Part shown: in pieces, positions 22,074 to 32,083 of the stretch
Layout: each line of letters opens with the position of its first letter
How positions within the stretch are numbered: position 1 is the first letter of the stretch
Assembly (NCBI GenBank): GCA_032718475.1
Contig: JAUCBJ010002232.1
Coordinates: forward strand, 1 to 57,821
DNA length: 57,821 bases
Reading direction: 5' to 3'
Source: Nemertoderma westbladi
Taxonomy: Eukaryota > Xenacoelomorpha > Nemertodermatida > Nemertodermatidae
Notes under the pieces: model-generated
Databases searched by the model: none
What the model was told of the DNA's origin: nothing
The model's input: the letters and a program-made list of their open reading frames with translations, nothing else
Program-made: the position numbers and the translations under genes

Positions 22074-25000
22074 CTAAGCTGGGGAGTCCCTAGATGTTTG
22101 TTGGATTAGGGAGGTGGTCGTGGGAAGAGTATCTTGTCTTCCATAGTTTCCGGAGAGTTCTCTGTCTCTTTCCAGTAAATATAAACGACCAACTGGGCGA
22201 TTGAGCTGCTGTGTCTCGAAGACAATTCCCGGTTTCTTGAAGTTACGTCGCATGACGACGAGTTCTACCGATTGCACCAAACCGTCATCCGAGATGTGAG
22301 TCTCGATGATACGACCTGTCTGCCACCGCTTACGTGGAAGATCTGAATCCACAATAAGGACCATGTCTCCAGCGCTGACGTTTTCTTGCTGCGCAAACCA
22401 CTTAGTTCGAAGTTGTAGCGTGGGCAGATAATGTTTTTCGAAATGGTCAGCGAAACTACGGGATAACAACTGCATAAGTTGCCAAGTTTGCCGGCAGTAT
22501 TCGTCTCCGTCTGTGATTTCCGATTGTGGGAGCATGGCTACAGGTTTCTTCAGTAGGAAGTGCGCGGGTGTTAGCGCTTCCAGGGAATCAGGACTCGATG
22601 AGACTGGCATAAGCGGTCTCTCGTTGAGATAGGCGGCGATTTCCTCCATTAACGTCTGCAAAAGTTCGTCGGTGAGATACGCGCGGCACGGCACTATAAA
22701 GTGAAATGCGGTCTTCACGCTCCTGATTAATCTCTCCCAACTTCCTCCCCACCAAGGGGCGTCGGCGGCGTTGAAGGTCCAGCTAGACGCTGTTACCCTT
22801 AGCTGATCGTCCACCTGTCTTTGGTTCCAATCTTTGACGTAAGCTTTGATTTCATTGTTGGCACCAATGAAGTTCGTTCCCTTATCAGATCTCATCGTGT
22901 TACTAGTTCCAAAGCGAGCGATCTGTCATCGTAAGCTTAATAGGAAGCTGTTGGTAGATAAATCATTCACCATATCGAGATGGATAGCTCTACAAGTCAT
23001 ACAAACAAAGATGACACACCATCTCTTGACTATAGTCCTAGCATGATATACTTCAATAGGGCCAAATAAATCTACACCGGTATTAGTAAAGGGTGGTTCA
23101 TAGAAGCTTACTCGTTCCCTAGGTAATTCTGCCTCTCGCTGTGTTAAAGGCCTACTGAATGCTTTCCTACAGGGTATGCAGTTCCTAAGAACTTGGTTCA
23201 GAGCTCTACGGGGTTTATAAAAATAATAGCGAGTTCGAATTTCGCTAAGAACTCGTTCTCTACCAGCATGATAAAGTTTGCTGTGAACATCTACAATCAT
23301 CTTGACTTGTATCTCAAGATTTCTAATGAGTATGGGAAACTTAGTGTCAAAGGATAATGGAGCATTCGTTAATCTTCCTCCAACACGTATCAACACATCT
23401 ATCATTGTGCTAGAGAAACGATCCCTTAAGCGCATCTGTGGATTTCTCAACAACAGGAAATACTTATCAGAATCCTCATAGCATTGCAGGAGTCTCAGCA
23501 TCTGCTTGTTGGTTTCTTCATGCTCCTGATAACTGATCTTCTCCTTCAGAAACCTGTCGGATATCTTATATTTGGGAAGATCTTTAACAACATGGACCTG
23601 CACAGATGTCAGTGGAGCGGTATCACTATTGGTCTTCGTCCCGGAGTAGTGATGATGAAAACATCGTCTTAAATATGTAACGGCCTTACAGAGCCGATTC
23701 CAGGAACTGTAGTGATGTATCGCTCTCTGCAGGAGAGGTGAGAGTCCTTGCGAGACGTCTGGTATTCCAGATTTCCAATCCCTCTCTCTGATTTCCACAA
23801 CAGACTTATTTGTGGCTGTGGGTTTCAGATCCAAAGCGTCGTCTCCGGAAGTGTGTAGTACAGACAGATCTACCATAGGTTTAAATAACTTCGATTTACT
23901 CGCCCGAGTTTTAGGTTTGACTTTCTCCGCTCCCTTGGCCTGTCTAATCTCTGCCGTAGTAAGATGAGGAGGCCATTCTTCTTCTTCTTTGTAGAGGAAG
24001 TCGGGTCCACCTAACCAGTCTGGAGTATCTATCAGTTCTTGTGGAGTTGCTCCCCTGGAGGCGATGTCTGCTGGATTAATCGTTCCGGGGCAATGTCTCC
24101 ATTGATCCATCTTCGTGCGACTAAGTATAATGGCTACTCTGTTGGTAACGAAGACACTGAACTGACAGACTTCATTGGTTATATACTCCAACACGAGTAA
24201 AGCATCGGTCCAATAGACAGTTTTCTCCAATGGATAATCGATCTGTTCTGTTACATTCCGGCCGATGGCTGTAGCGTATAGAGCCGCCTTTAACTCCGCT
24301 CGAGGAACTTTCAACTTGTTGTTCATATGAACGGGAAATTATAAAGTTCTCGATGGTTGGTAGAGAATCTTCCCATTTCATCCACTTCTTGAATAATTCT
24401 CCCTTGAGTGGATCGTCCCATGAGTGGTTTTCAAGCCACATTTGTTGTACTAAACTCCGAGCAATCAATATAACTGGGCTAATAAATCCCAATGGATCGA
24501 AATAAGTGCTCAGGATACTTAAACAAATCCTTTTAGTCCGAACTGGATTATCTCGCTGTTTTAGCTGGAAAAACAGGATATCTCTCTCTGTGTCCCATTT
24601 CAAACCAAGTGTCTTGGTTTCTGGAAGATCATCTTTGATTAGGTCTAGGTCTTTCGCTCCTCGATCTTCTACCGAGATCGATTCCAGAAACTCACGAGAG
24701 TTGCTGGTGAATTTAGTTAATCGAGATCCACCTCTTTTTAAGCACTCTACCGTTCCTTTGGCGACATCAATGGCTTCTTCGACTGATGGAAGGGACTTTA
24801 AATTGTCGTCCATGTATATATCCCGTTTGATGTTGTCGATCACCTCTTTAGAGAAGGCTTCCCGGTTGTCATCAGCAGTGGTGCGCACCACTGAACAGGC
24901 GTTTGAAGGGTTCGAGATTATCCCAAAAGCCTGGATGGTCATCCAATATTCCACCGGTTTCTGGTTGAGGTCTCCTTCAGGCCACCACAGAAATCGTAGG

Positions 25001-26436
25001 CTATCTCGATCCCTATCCAGCGCCTTGACTTGTAAGAACATGCCCTCTATATCGGAGGCGAAAGCGATTGAATATTGTCGTAATCTTAAGAGTATTCCCA
25101 ACAAGGATTGGAGTAAGTTGGGTCCTGGTAACAACTCGGAATTAAGGGATTGGCCCATGTAAAGGGCGGAGCCGTCAAACACTACTCGTACCTCATGAGG
25201 TTTACCGGGTTTGGGAACGTAATGATGTGTTAAATAATATGTTCTCTCAGTTATAGGTGTTCCTTCTGGCACTCGCTCCGCATATCCTTTGTTAATAAAT
25301 TTCTTCAACTGCGTCTGATACATTTCTTTAGCTGAAGAATTTGCCGTAAGACGTCGATGTAGTTGAGCAATTCTTTTCTCCGCCAAGGATCTGTTGTTTA
25401 TGAACTTTGGTTCTCGCTTTCGGAAAGGTAGACCGATTTCAAATCTACCTTGATCTTTAAGAAAACGTGTAGTTGTCTCTTGGATCTGCTTGGCTCTTTC
25501 TTCTTCTACCGATAGGGCCTTATCGTAGGAATTGGGCTCTACAGCCTCTTGAGTAAAGAATCGTACGGTGTGTTCATCCCGAGTTTTTGCATTATAACGT
25601 TCAATGACGTCATTCAGTTCGTCGTTATAGTCGACTCGTTCTGATGGACGAATGAGCTGACATAGGTTCACTTGGTTTTGGCAAGTCTCGTTTTCCATAA
25701 GGAGATCAATGGTATTCTCCTCGTCGAAGAGTTGGTGGATATCATCGTTATCTGAGGAGTATGGTGTTCCCTCAGTTGGATCGTCTAACTCACTGCTCTC
25801 CACTTCCCATTCTCTTACTTGATATACCTGATCTTTTGGTAATCTTTCCATGAGAGTTCTACGGGAAGGGCCAGTAAAGTGCCAACCCACTCTAGTTCTT
25901 CCCGCATAGGCTTGTAGTGGTTGCGGTTGAGCAGGCCGTTTCTCCAATGTCTCGAGCGCCTCATGCGCATTTTGACCGATGAGTATTTGCACTCCAGGGT
26001 AATCGGTGTTGAATCTAGGTATATCAAGTTGCTGGGTGAAATTGTCCTCATCCCAGTTATAAGGTTCTACTTGGCTGGTAGCGAAGTTCTTTATCGCCAC
26101 CATTTTTACTGACCTTATGCTGTGTTCTCCTAGTTCATCCTGGGGGGTGGACAACGCACCTACATAATAATCCGCTATTACTGTAGATTTCCAAACCTGC
26201 ATAATTCCTGACATGTTTATCTTAGTTCGGAACTTGGGTTGTCCAGCAAAGATGTCTTCGGCTAGTTCTTTGTCGATGAATGTTCCTGTGCTACCGGAGT
26301 CAAGGAGGGCGTTCACTATATAACTCCTTGTAGGTCCTGGTAAGATTATGCTGTATGAGTGGGTGGGTGTGTGATTGCAGTATGGTGTACTAAAACCTAA
26401 GTAGGCTAAAAGCACTACTGCACTACCGGTATTCAT
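22074..26436 (-). pseudogene. BEL/Pao pol polyprotein, broken
   Basis: Frame 26436-24172 (754 codons) has the aspartic protease motif LLDSGST (Asp 46), the first RT aspartate in FASDIEGMF (Asp 462) and the catalytic YMDD (541-544). Frame 24326-22926 (466 codons) has an RNase H end with KVPRAELKAALYAT, the integrase zinc motif (His 348, His 353, Cys 383, Cys 386) and the first integrase Asp in GVDLFGP (419). Frame 22895-22074 (273 codons) has SDKGTNF (second Asp), GGSWERL (Glu 54) and a DUF5641-like C-terminus. Breaks lie at about 24330, where the early RNase H part including the usual catalytic DAS-type motif also appears deleted, and at about 22925. The start at 26436 directly follows an in-frame tag and lies beside the CR1 insertion, so the true N-terminus is probably cut off. 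Confidence 0.92.
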
Positions 26437-26491
26437 CTATCTGCTATCTGGAATGGAATGAAGTCTCAGCAGAATATGTTGGTTAGCATCA

Positions 26492-27715
26492 ATGGCAAAG
26501 AAAAGGAAGCGCGCGAAACAAACTAAATCGCCACTTTCGCCAAATGAAATCGGAATTCTGGGGTTGGCTAACGCAAACCCACAACTCCTACCTGTAGGCC
26601 TATCTAATAAAACACCATATCGGGAAGCGAAACGGATAAATCGCAGGGTGGAGATAGATCTGGACGATTCGACAGCTGGTACCGGTAGGCCTACCCCTGC
26701 CCTTACAGACACACCGACCCTTACTGCCCCCCTTGATCTCGCACACGCTCGAACCAATAGTCAAACCTTAGGCCTATCGAGCACCGCCGGTGGTACCAGT
26801 AACTCTGACTCTACTTCTGCTGCCACTATGGATCAGCAAGCAATGGTACAGCAAATAGCTTCCCTCGTAGTCACTGAAGTAACGAGGAATCTGTCCGAGT
26901 ATATCAACTCTGTAAACTCTGGAGCGGTAACCTGCGCGGTTGCTTCTCAAAACAGCGTGGAAATCGAAGACGTTAAGGATCATGGTGATCGCGTCGAACA
27001 GTTTCACCTACTAACCATGGTTGAAGTGCGCGGTCAATCTGTCAACTCACTTTTAAAGATGAAAGGCGACCGGTATGGCTTCGTGAGGAGTCTAGCGACA
27101 TTCCTAGGATGTGCAAAATCTACAACAGATGACATTTCACGTGTGTTCACCCCAAATTACCGTGGTTCAATAGTGGTTGTATTTACGAAGTACGTATCGC
27201 GCTATGACTTTATAACAAGAAAGAGAAAACTCCACCAACCGAAGGCATCTGTCACCGCAGACGATATATTCACGAATAAGACTTTCATATCAGAATGTCT
27301 TACGGAAAAGCGAAAAGCGATCTTTCGTTACGCTACGAAGAAAGTAAAATCCTTGAATCTCAAGCAAACATGGACCATTGATGGGCGAATCTGGATTACA
27401 AATAAATCCGGGAACAAACGTTGTGTAACCACCGTAGATGAGATTGACAAATATATCACTGCTGAATCTATCACTAGCGTGGATCCAGTGGACATAGGTC
27501 GATCGAAGACTACGCCTACTGTAACCAACACCCCGAGCAACACTGAAATTCAGCCACCGTCTGAATTTACCCCGGTACGAGGGTCAAAACGAGATGGTAC
27601 GGTACTCGCCCCTCGCCGTTTGGCTGTTTCGCCGTCTAACAACGTCGGCAGTCCAGATTACTCAAATATTTACAACAATCTGAGTGATGAGGATAGTAGG
27701 GGTGTTAACATATAA
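26492..27715 (+). CDS. CR1-group ORF1 protein
   Basis: 407 codons, intact. The N-terminus is basic (MAKKRKRAKQTK), a likely nuclear signal. A Ser/Thr-rich low-complexity stretch follows to about residue 110, then a short helical region (MVQQIASLVVTEVTRNLSEY). Residues about 185-310 resemble the C-terminal domain of baculovirus-FP-like ORF1 proteins (FVRSLATFLGC, SECLTEKRKAIFRYA, WTIDGRIWI). Such proteins bind the element's RNA and assemble the ribonucleoprotein. The tail is disordered. The CR1 enzyme gene lies 537 bp downstream on the same strand. The domain call rests on motif pattern only. Confidence 0.75.
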   Translation: MAKKRKRAKQTKSPLSPNEIGILGLANANPQLLPVGLSNKTPYREAKRINRRVEIDLDDSTAGTGRPTPALTDTPTLTAPLDLAHARTNSQTLGLSSTAGGTSNSDSTSAATMDQQAMVQQIASLVVTEVTRNLSEYINSVNSGAVTCAVASQNSVEIEDVKDHGDRVEQFHLLTMVEVRGQSVNSLLKMKGDRYGFVRSLATFLGCAKSTTDDISRVFTPNYRGSIVVVFTKYVSRYDFITRKRKLHQPKASVTADDIFTNKTFISECLTEKRKAIFRYATKKVKSLNLKQTWTIDGRIWITNKSGNKRCVTTVDEIDKYITAESITSVDPVDIGRSKTTPTVTNTPSNTEIQPPSEFTPVRGSKRDGTVLAPRRLAVSPSNNVGSPDYSNIYNNLSDEDSRGVNI

Positions 27716-28252
27716 GTAGAGGTTTGGGTTGAGAATCAATAAGCAATAACTAATATGATTATTTCATGTATCAATATGAGTTGGTATACCGGTAATTAGA
27801 AACATATAGTCTATTCCTTGAAAATTTTTTTTAGTAATTTTCTTTTTTTTTCTCCTGTGCTTGCAAGTTTCAATCCATAAATATATACTATATATATATA
27901 TATATATACTTAAAAAATATATATTACCGGTGCCAGTATATAATTGTCAAGCTCACTGACTATACCATATACCATGTTATTACCTATACTGAAACTGAAT
28001 TGTATTTTTGACAGTGGCTATAGATTAAGTTCTATACTAACTCACCGGTACCACCGATCGCGCTTAAAATCAATCAATCATAAGACTAAGACTTTTTTTT
28101 GGTTTTTTTTTTGTTATTGCTACCGTTGTATTATATTTTTTTTTCTTATTGTTTGATTTTGTTAACCATTACTCACTATCTAGACGCAGATTGTAACTTT
28201 TAATATTTAATTTTAAACCGTATGCCTATCGTACTTGAACCGGTAGTGTAGA
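27716..28252. other. Inter-ORF spacer of the CR1 element
   Basis: AT-rich DNA with a (ta)n run at 27888-27907 and poly-T stretches near 28090-28145. No coding signal. Confidence 0.6.
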
Positions 28253-31200
28253 ATGCGCAGCGCCTTTATGGATTTATACAGACAAATTGCTACAAATACA
28301 GTGTCATCTTTATGTTCATGCCGTCTATGCTATTCTGGCTTTGAAAATACTGACCTAACTTTGTCTTGCCCTTTTTGTAAAAATAATTTCCACCTACAGT
28401 GCGGTACATGTATCACCTCCGAAGAATACACAAAAATATTTGAATCAAATAGTTATGGGGGTATATTTTGTGTATTTTGTTATAATGAAACGTTTCCATT
28501 TACATATATATCAACGGATGACTGTGATATTTTTGACTCTGAAACGAATTACGAACTATCTAACTTGAATGATTACAGTGCTCACACTAACTCAATTGAT
28601 CCCGATATTAATCTTCAAAATTGCGCATGCTTTTGTGAATACTTTTCAGCTGACACATATAATGCTGAGATTGCTGCTCTAAAGTCAGTACCCACTTTAT
28701 CTGCTTTCCACCTCAATTGCAGAAGCTTAAAAAAAAATCTTCCAGATATCATAGATTTCTTAAGTACACTAAACCGGGATTTTGATACTTTAAGTTTTAC
28801 AGAAACACTGGTTGGGAAACATGATAGCCATGAGAAACTTAATATTGAAGGATATAACGGCCCGTTTCTAAGTGAAAGACCTGAGGGTCGTACGGGTGGG
28901 GCGGGCTGGGGAATTGGGATTTATATTAAAAACGACCTTGTTTTTTCAGAACGTGAAGACTTAGTTGTCCCTGGTTTTGAAAATATGTGGTACCAAATAA
29001 AAAAACCTAATAATAAAAACGTAATAATAGGGACAGTATATCGCCCGCCGTCACTGCCGTACAATAAATTCCACGACTTACTTGAGCCGGTATTAGCTAT
29101 GTTATCTTCACTTCATTGTGATGTAGTTATTACGGGGGATTTTAACGTTAATGTAAAGAAAAATACATCAGAAACCAGACAGTACCAACAACTAGTGCAT
29201 TCCTATGGGTTTTCTCAACTCATTAAACAAGCGACCCGAATTGTTTTTGGTGCAGATTCAATACTGGATCATATTTTAACAAATATATGTACCTCCATAA
29301 ATACGTCCGGGGTATTTTTGGCTGAGTTGGGGACGACTGACCACTTAGCCACCTTTGTCAATTTTCATAATTATTCCGTCTTTTTTGAAGATCCACTTAC
29401 TAGACTCTCGTATGACTACTCAAATTTTAAAAAGGCAGACTTTATAGCAGATTTCTTATCTCCATCGTTTTCATCTTACATGTCTCAGCATGTGCCATCT
29501 AAAATAAAATTTGACACTTTTTATAACGATTTTGAAGGGTTATGCAACAAACATTTACCAAAGAAAATAATACATAAAAAGAATTTGCCAAAAAAACCAT
29601 GGCTAAATGAAAAGTTACTTAAGTGCATTGTGAAAAAAAACAAATTATATATTAAACAATTAAAAAAACCGTCCAATGAAAATGTTTCACAATACAAACG
29701 GTATAAAAATGTGCTAACCTCGACCTTGCGGGCAGCTGAGAAATCATACTTTTCCTTGCAATTTGATAACGCTAAGGGAAATATGGCGAAGACATGGAAG
29801 GTAATTAACTCTGCTATGAATAAGGGAAAAAAAACTTCGGCCCCATTGAAAATTAATTACCAGACAAGAGACGGGTTTAAAACCACAGTAAATACATCAG
29901 AGACAGCAGCGCAACTAAATTCCCACTTCTCTTCCATTGGATCTAAACTGGCGAATCTAATACCCCGCTCAAATCGCAACCCCACTAGACATATGAAATC
30001 TCGAGTAAATTCTTTTTGCCTCATTGAAACATCTGTAGCTGAAACGCACTACAACCTCCTTCAACTAAATCCCAATACTTCAACAAACGATTCATTCCCG
30101 GTCGCGCTTATTAAGTTGGTTGCGGAGCCATTAGCGCGTCACTTAACGTACTTAATAAACTTAGCTGTTACTACAGGTGAATTCCCTGCTAGTTTGAAGA
30201 GGTCTAAGGTTATTGCTAGCTACAAAGGGGGTGATCCTCTTGATGCCAATAACTACCGGCCCATATCCATTTTGCCTGTGTTCACAAAATTGTACGAAAA
30301 AATAATCTACGACCAGCTTATTTCTTACCTGGATCACTTTTCAATTCTCACCAAATGCCAGTTTGGATTTCGAAAGAAAGTTTCAACTTACTGCGCTATT
30401 TTAACTGTGACTGAGAAAATTCGTACTTTTCTTGATTCGAAAGAAACCAGCTGCGCAATATACATTGACCTGAAAAAGGCGTTTGATACGCTGGACCACA
30501 ATATATTAATTAAAAAACTCGAAAATTATGGTATTCGTGGAACTCCTAATGCGTTAATAAAAAGCTTTCTAACTGAACGTAAGCAGGTCGTAGTGATAAA
30601 TGATACAATTTCTGACCCACTATCTTTAAAATGTGGTACTGTACAAGGATCGGTGTTATCTCCGTTATTATTTTTACTATATATAAATGACCTGCCGTTA
30701 GTATCCAAATTTATGACAACCCTTTTTGCAGATGACACCACCTTGCTGCATAACGATTCCAATATTGAATTATTAATTGAATCTTCAAATAGTGAACTCA
30801 AAAAAATATATGAATGGCTGGCCGACAATCGACTGTCTCTGAACTTAAAAAAAACCGAGTACTCAATTTTTACGAACAAAAATTATCTCCTAGATGGCCT
30901 ACCCAAAGTTAAAATTAAAGACAATATTATAAAGAAAGTAGAGTGTACCAAGTTTTTAGGTGTCTGGATAGATGATAAGCTTAACTGGAAAATACACATT
31001 GGGCATATTTTAAAGAAAATTAGTAAAAGCACTGGGATATTTTATAAATTACGACATATTTTTCCGACAGACATACTTCGTACACTTTACTTCACACTGA
31101 TCCATCCATACTTAACATATGGTATTTTGGCTTGGGGTTCGGCATGTAAGAGCGATTTAATGAAAATTAAAACCAAAACTAATAAAATTATCCGTGCTAT

Positions 31201-31555
31201 CACTTTTAGCCATTTCTGCCAAACAGCTTATCCCCTATATAAAACAATGAATATACTACCTTTGGAGTCACTATATGTCTATCATGTTTCCCAACTAATG
31301 CTAGACATATCACATAACCCCTCACACTCTCTCTCGCACGTTTTTACAAAATGTTCTGCCATGCACCGATATAGTACCCGTGCGGCTTTGACAGGAAAAT
31401 ATGTTATTCCTCTAACCCGTTTAGAAGTAGCTCATAAATCGATCGGAGTAACAGGACCGACTATCTGGAATGATCTCCCAACTGACATTAGAGCAATAAA
31501 ATCAAAAGCCATATTTTTAAAGCACCTTAAGAAATATTTACTCGATAAACTCTGA
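28253..31555 (+). CDS. CR1-group ORF2: zinc finger, endonuclease, reverse transcriptase
   Basis: 1100 codons, intact. Residues about 20-90 form a PHD-like zinc finger (CSCRLC, CPFCKNNFHLQC, FCVFC). Residues about 145-380 form an APE-type endonuclease with NCRSL, a TET motif, GTVYRPP, GDFNVN, SILDHILTN and TTDH. The RT domain (about 640-900) has YIDLKKAFDTLDH (Asp near 739), GTVQGSVLSPLLF and the catalytic LFADD (about 825). A CR1-group C-terminal region follows, ending near KAIFLKHLKKYLL. It would nick the target and prime reverse transcription there. All catalytic motifs are present, so this copy may be young or still functional. A zinc finger fused ahead of the endonuclease is less usual than one in ORF1. 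Confidence 0.93.
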   Translation: MRSAFMDLYRQIATNTVSSLCSCRLCYSGFENTDLTLSCPFCKNNFHLQCGTCITSEEYTKIFESNSYGGIFCVFCYNETFPFTYISTDDCDIFDSETNYELSNLNDYSAHTNSIDPDINLQNCACFCEYFSADTYNAEIAALKSVPTLSAFHLNCRSLKKNLPDIIDFLSTLNRDFDTLSFTETLVGKHDSHEKLNIEGYNGPFLSERPEGRTGGAGWGIGIYIKNDLVFSEREDLVVPGFENMWYQIKKPNNKNVIIGTVYRPPSLPYNKFHDLLEPVLAMLSSLHCDVVITGDFNVNVKKNTSETRQYQQLVHSYGFSQLIKQATRIVFGADSILDHILTNICTSINTSGVFLAELGTTDHLATFVNFHNYSVFFEDPLTRLSYDYSNFKKADFIADFLSPSFSSYMSQHVPSKIKFDTFYNDFEGLCNKHLPKKIIHKKNLPKKPWLNEKLLKCIVKKNKLYIKQLKKPSNENVSQYKRYKNVLTSTLRAAEKSYFSLQFDNAKGNMAKTWKVINSAMNKGKKTSAPLKINYQTRDGFKTTVNTSETAAQLNSHFSSIGSKLANLIPRSNRNPTRHMKSRVNSFCLIETSVAETHYNLLQLNPNTSTNDSFPVALIKLVAEPLARHLTYLINLAVTTGEFPASLKRSKVIASYKGGDPLDANNYRPISILPVFTKLYEKIIYDQLISYLDHFSILTKCQFGFRKKVSTYCAILTVTEKIRTFLDSKETSCAIYIDLKKAFDTLDHNILIKKLENYGIRGTPNALIKSFLTERKQVVVINDTISDPLSLKCGTVQGSVLSPLLFLLYINDLPLVSKFMTTLFADDTTLLHNDSNIELLIESSNSELKKIYEWLADNRLSLNLKKTEYSIFTNKNYLLDGLPKVKIKDNIIKKVECTKFLGVWIDDKLNWKIHIGHILKKISKSTGIFYKLRHIFPTDILRTLYFTLIHPYLTYGILAWGSACKSDLMKIKTKTNKIIRAITFSHFCQTAYPLYKTMNILPLESLYVYHVSQLMLDISHNPSHSLSHVFTKCSAMHRYSTRAALTGKYVIPLTRLEVAHKSIGVTGPTIWNDLPTDIRAIKSKAIFLKHLKKYLLDKL

Positions 31556-32081
31556 TTAAGTTTTTTTGCTTATGAATCACTCAAGTTAATACATGTAGTA
31601 ACTACAAATCTATTTTATTAAACAAATACAGCACTCCCATATCTGTTTACTTTCATTAACCAGGTGAAAATTATTAAGCTTTAACAAATGTATATGAATA
31701 TATAAATTACTCTAGATACAAATTATATTCTACAATAAAAACTACTAAAAAGCCAGAGTATTACGCATATATGGTAAATTTTCATAATATATTCTTAACT
31801 TATATGTCTTAACTGTGCAATTTATTTCTTTGTGATACACTTTGCCCTCTTTGTACAACAGATGACCTTGACTAGCATTACGCTACTGCCAGCTGTTGTA
31901 CGACAATTTATTTAGCGTAAAGGTGCAGCGCAACCAAACATATGTATGTAGTAGGCCTACAAACGTAGTGTATAAGTATAATATGAAAGCTCTGTTTTGG
32001 TGGTGGCTGCATGTTTATGCCGTTATATGTATTAAATCTTATATTATAATAAATTGAATTGAATTGAATTGAATTGAATTG
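31556..32081 (+). other. 3' UTR and tail of the CR1 element
   Basis: AT-rich 3' UTR ending in five to six ttgaa units at 32053-32081. It contains gtaggcctac near 31952. Read on the minus strand, part of it extends the disrupted BEL gag frame down to 31908. That extension is CR1 antisense and not gag. Confidence 0.75.
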
Positions 32082-32083
32082 GA

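Larger units (their letters stand above)
26430..32081 (+). mobile_element. Full-length CR1-group non-LTR retrotransposon nested in BEL
   Basis: This plus-strand element has ORF1 (26492-27715), ORF2 (28253-31555), a 3' UTR and a (ttgaa)n tail at 32053-32081. It lies between the gag and pol of the minus-strand BEL element. An imperfect 13-bp direct repeat, actgcactaccgg (26417-26429) and actgtactacagg (32090-32102), matches at 11 of 13 bases and may be the target duplication. The nine bases between tail and right copy leave the exact junction open. Both ORFs are uninterrupted. Confidence 0.88.

Noticed and set aside
24506-25162. 218-codon plus-strand ORF inside pol
   Set aside because: It lies antisense to the RT domain, whose catalytic motifs fix the coding strand as minus.
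31908-32083. C-terminal extension of the gag frame
   Set aside because: It is the antisense of the nested CR1 3' UTR and tail and does not belong to gag.
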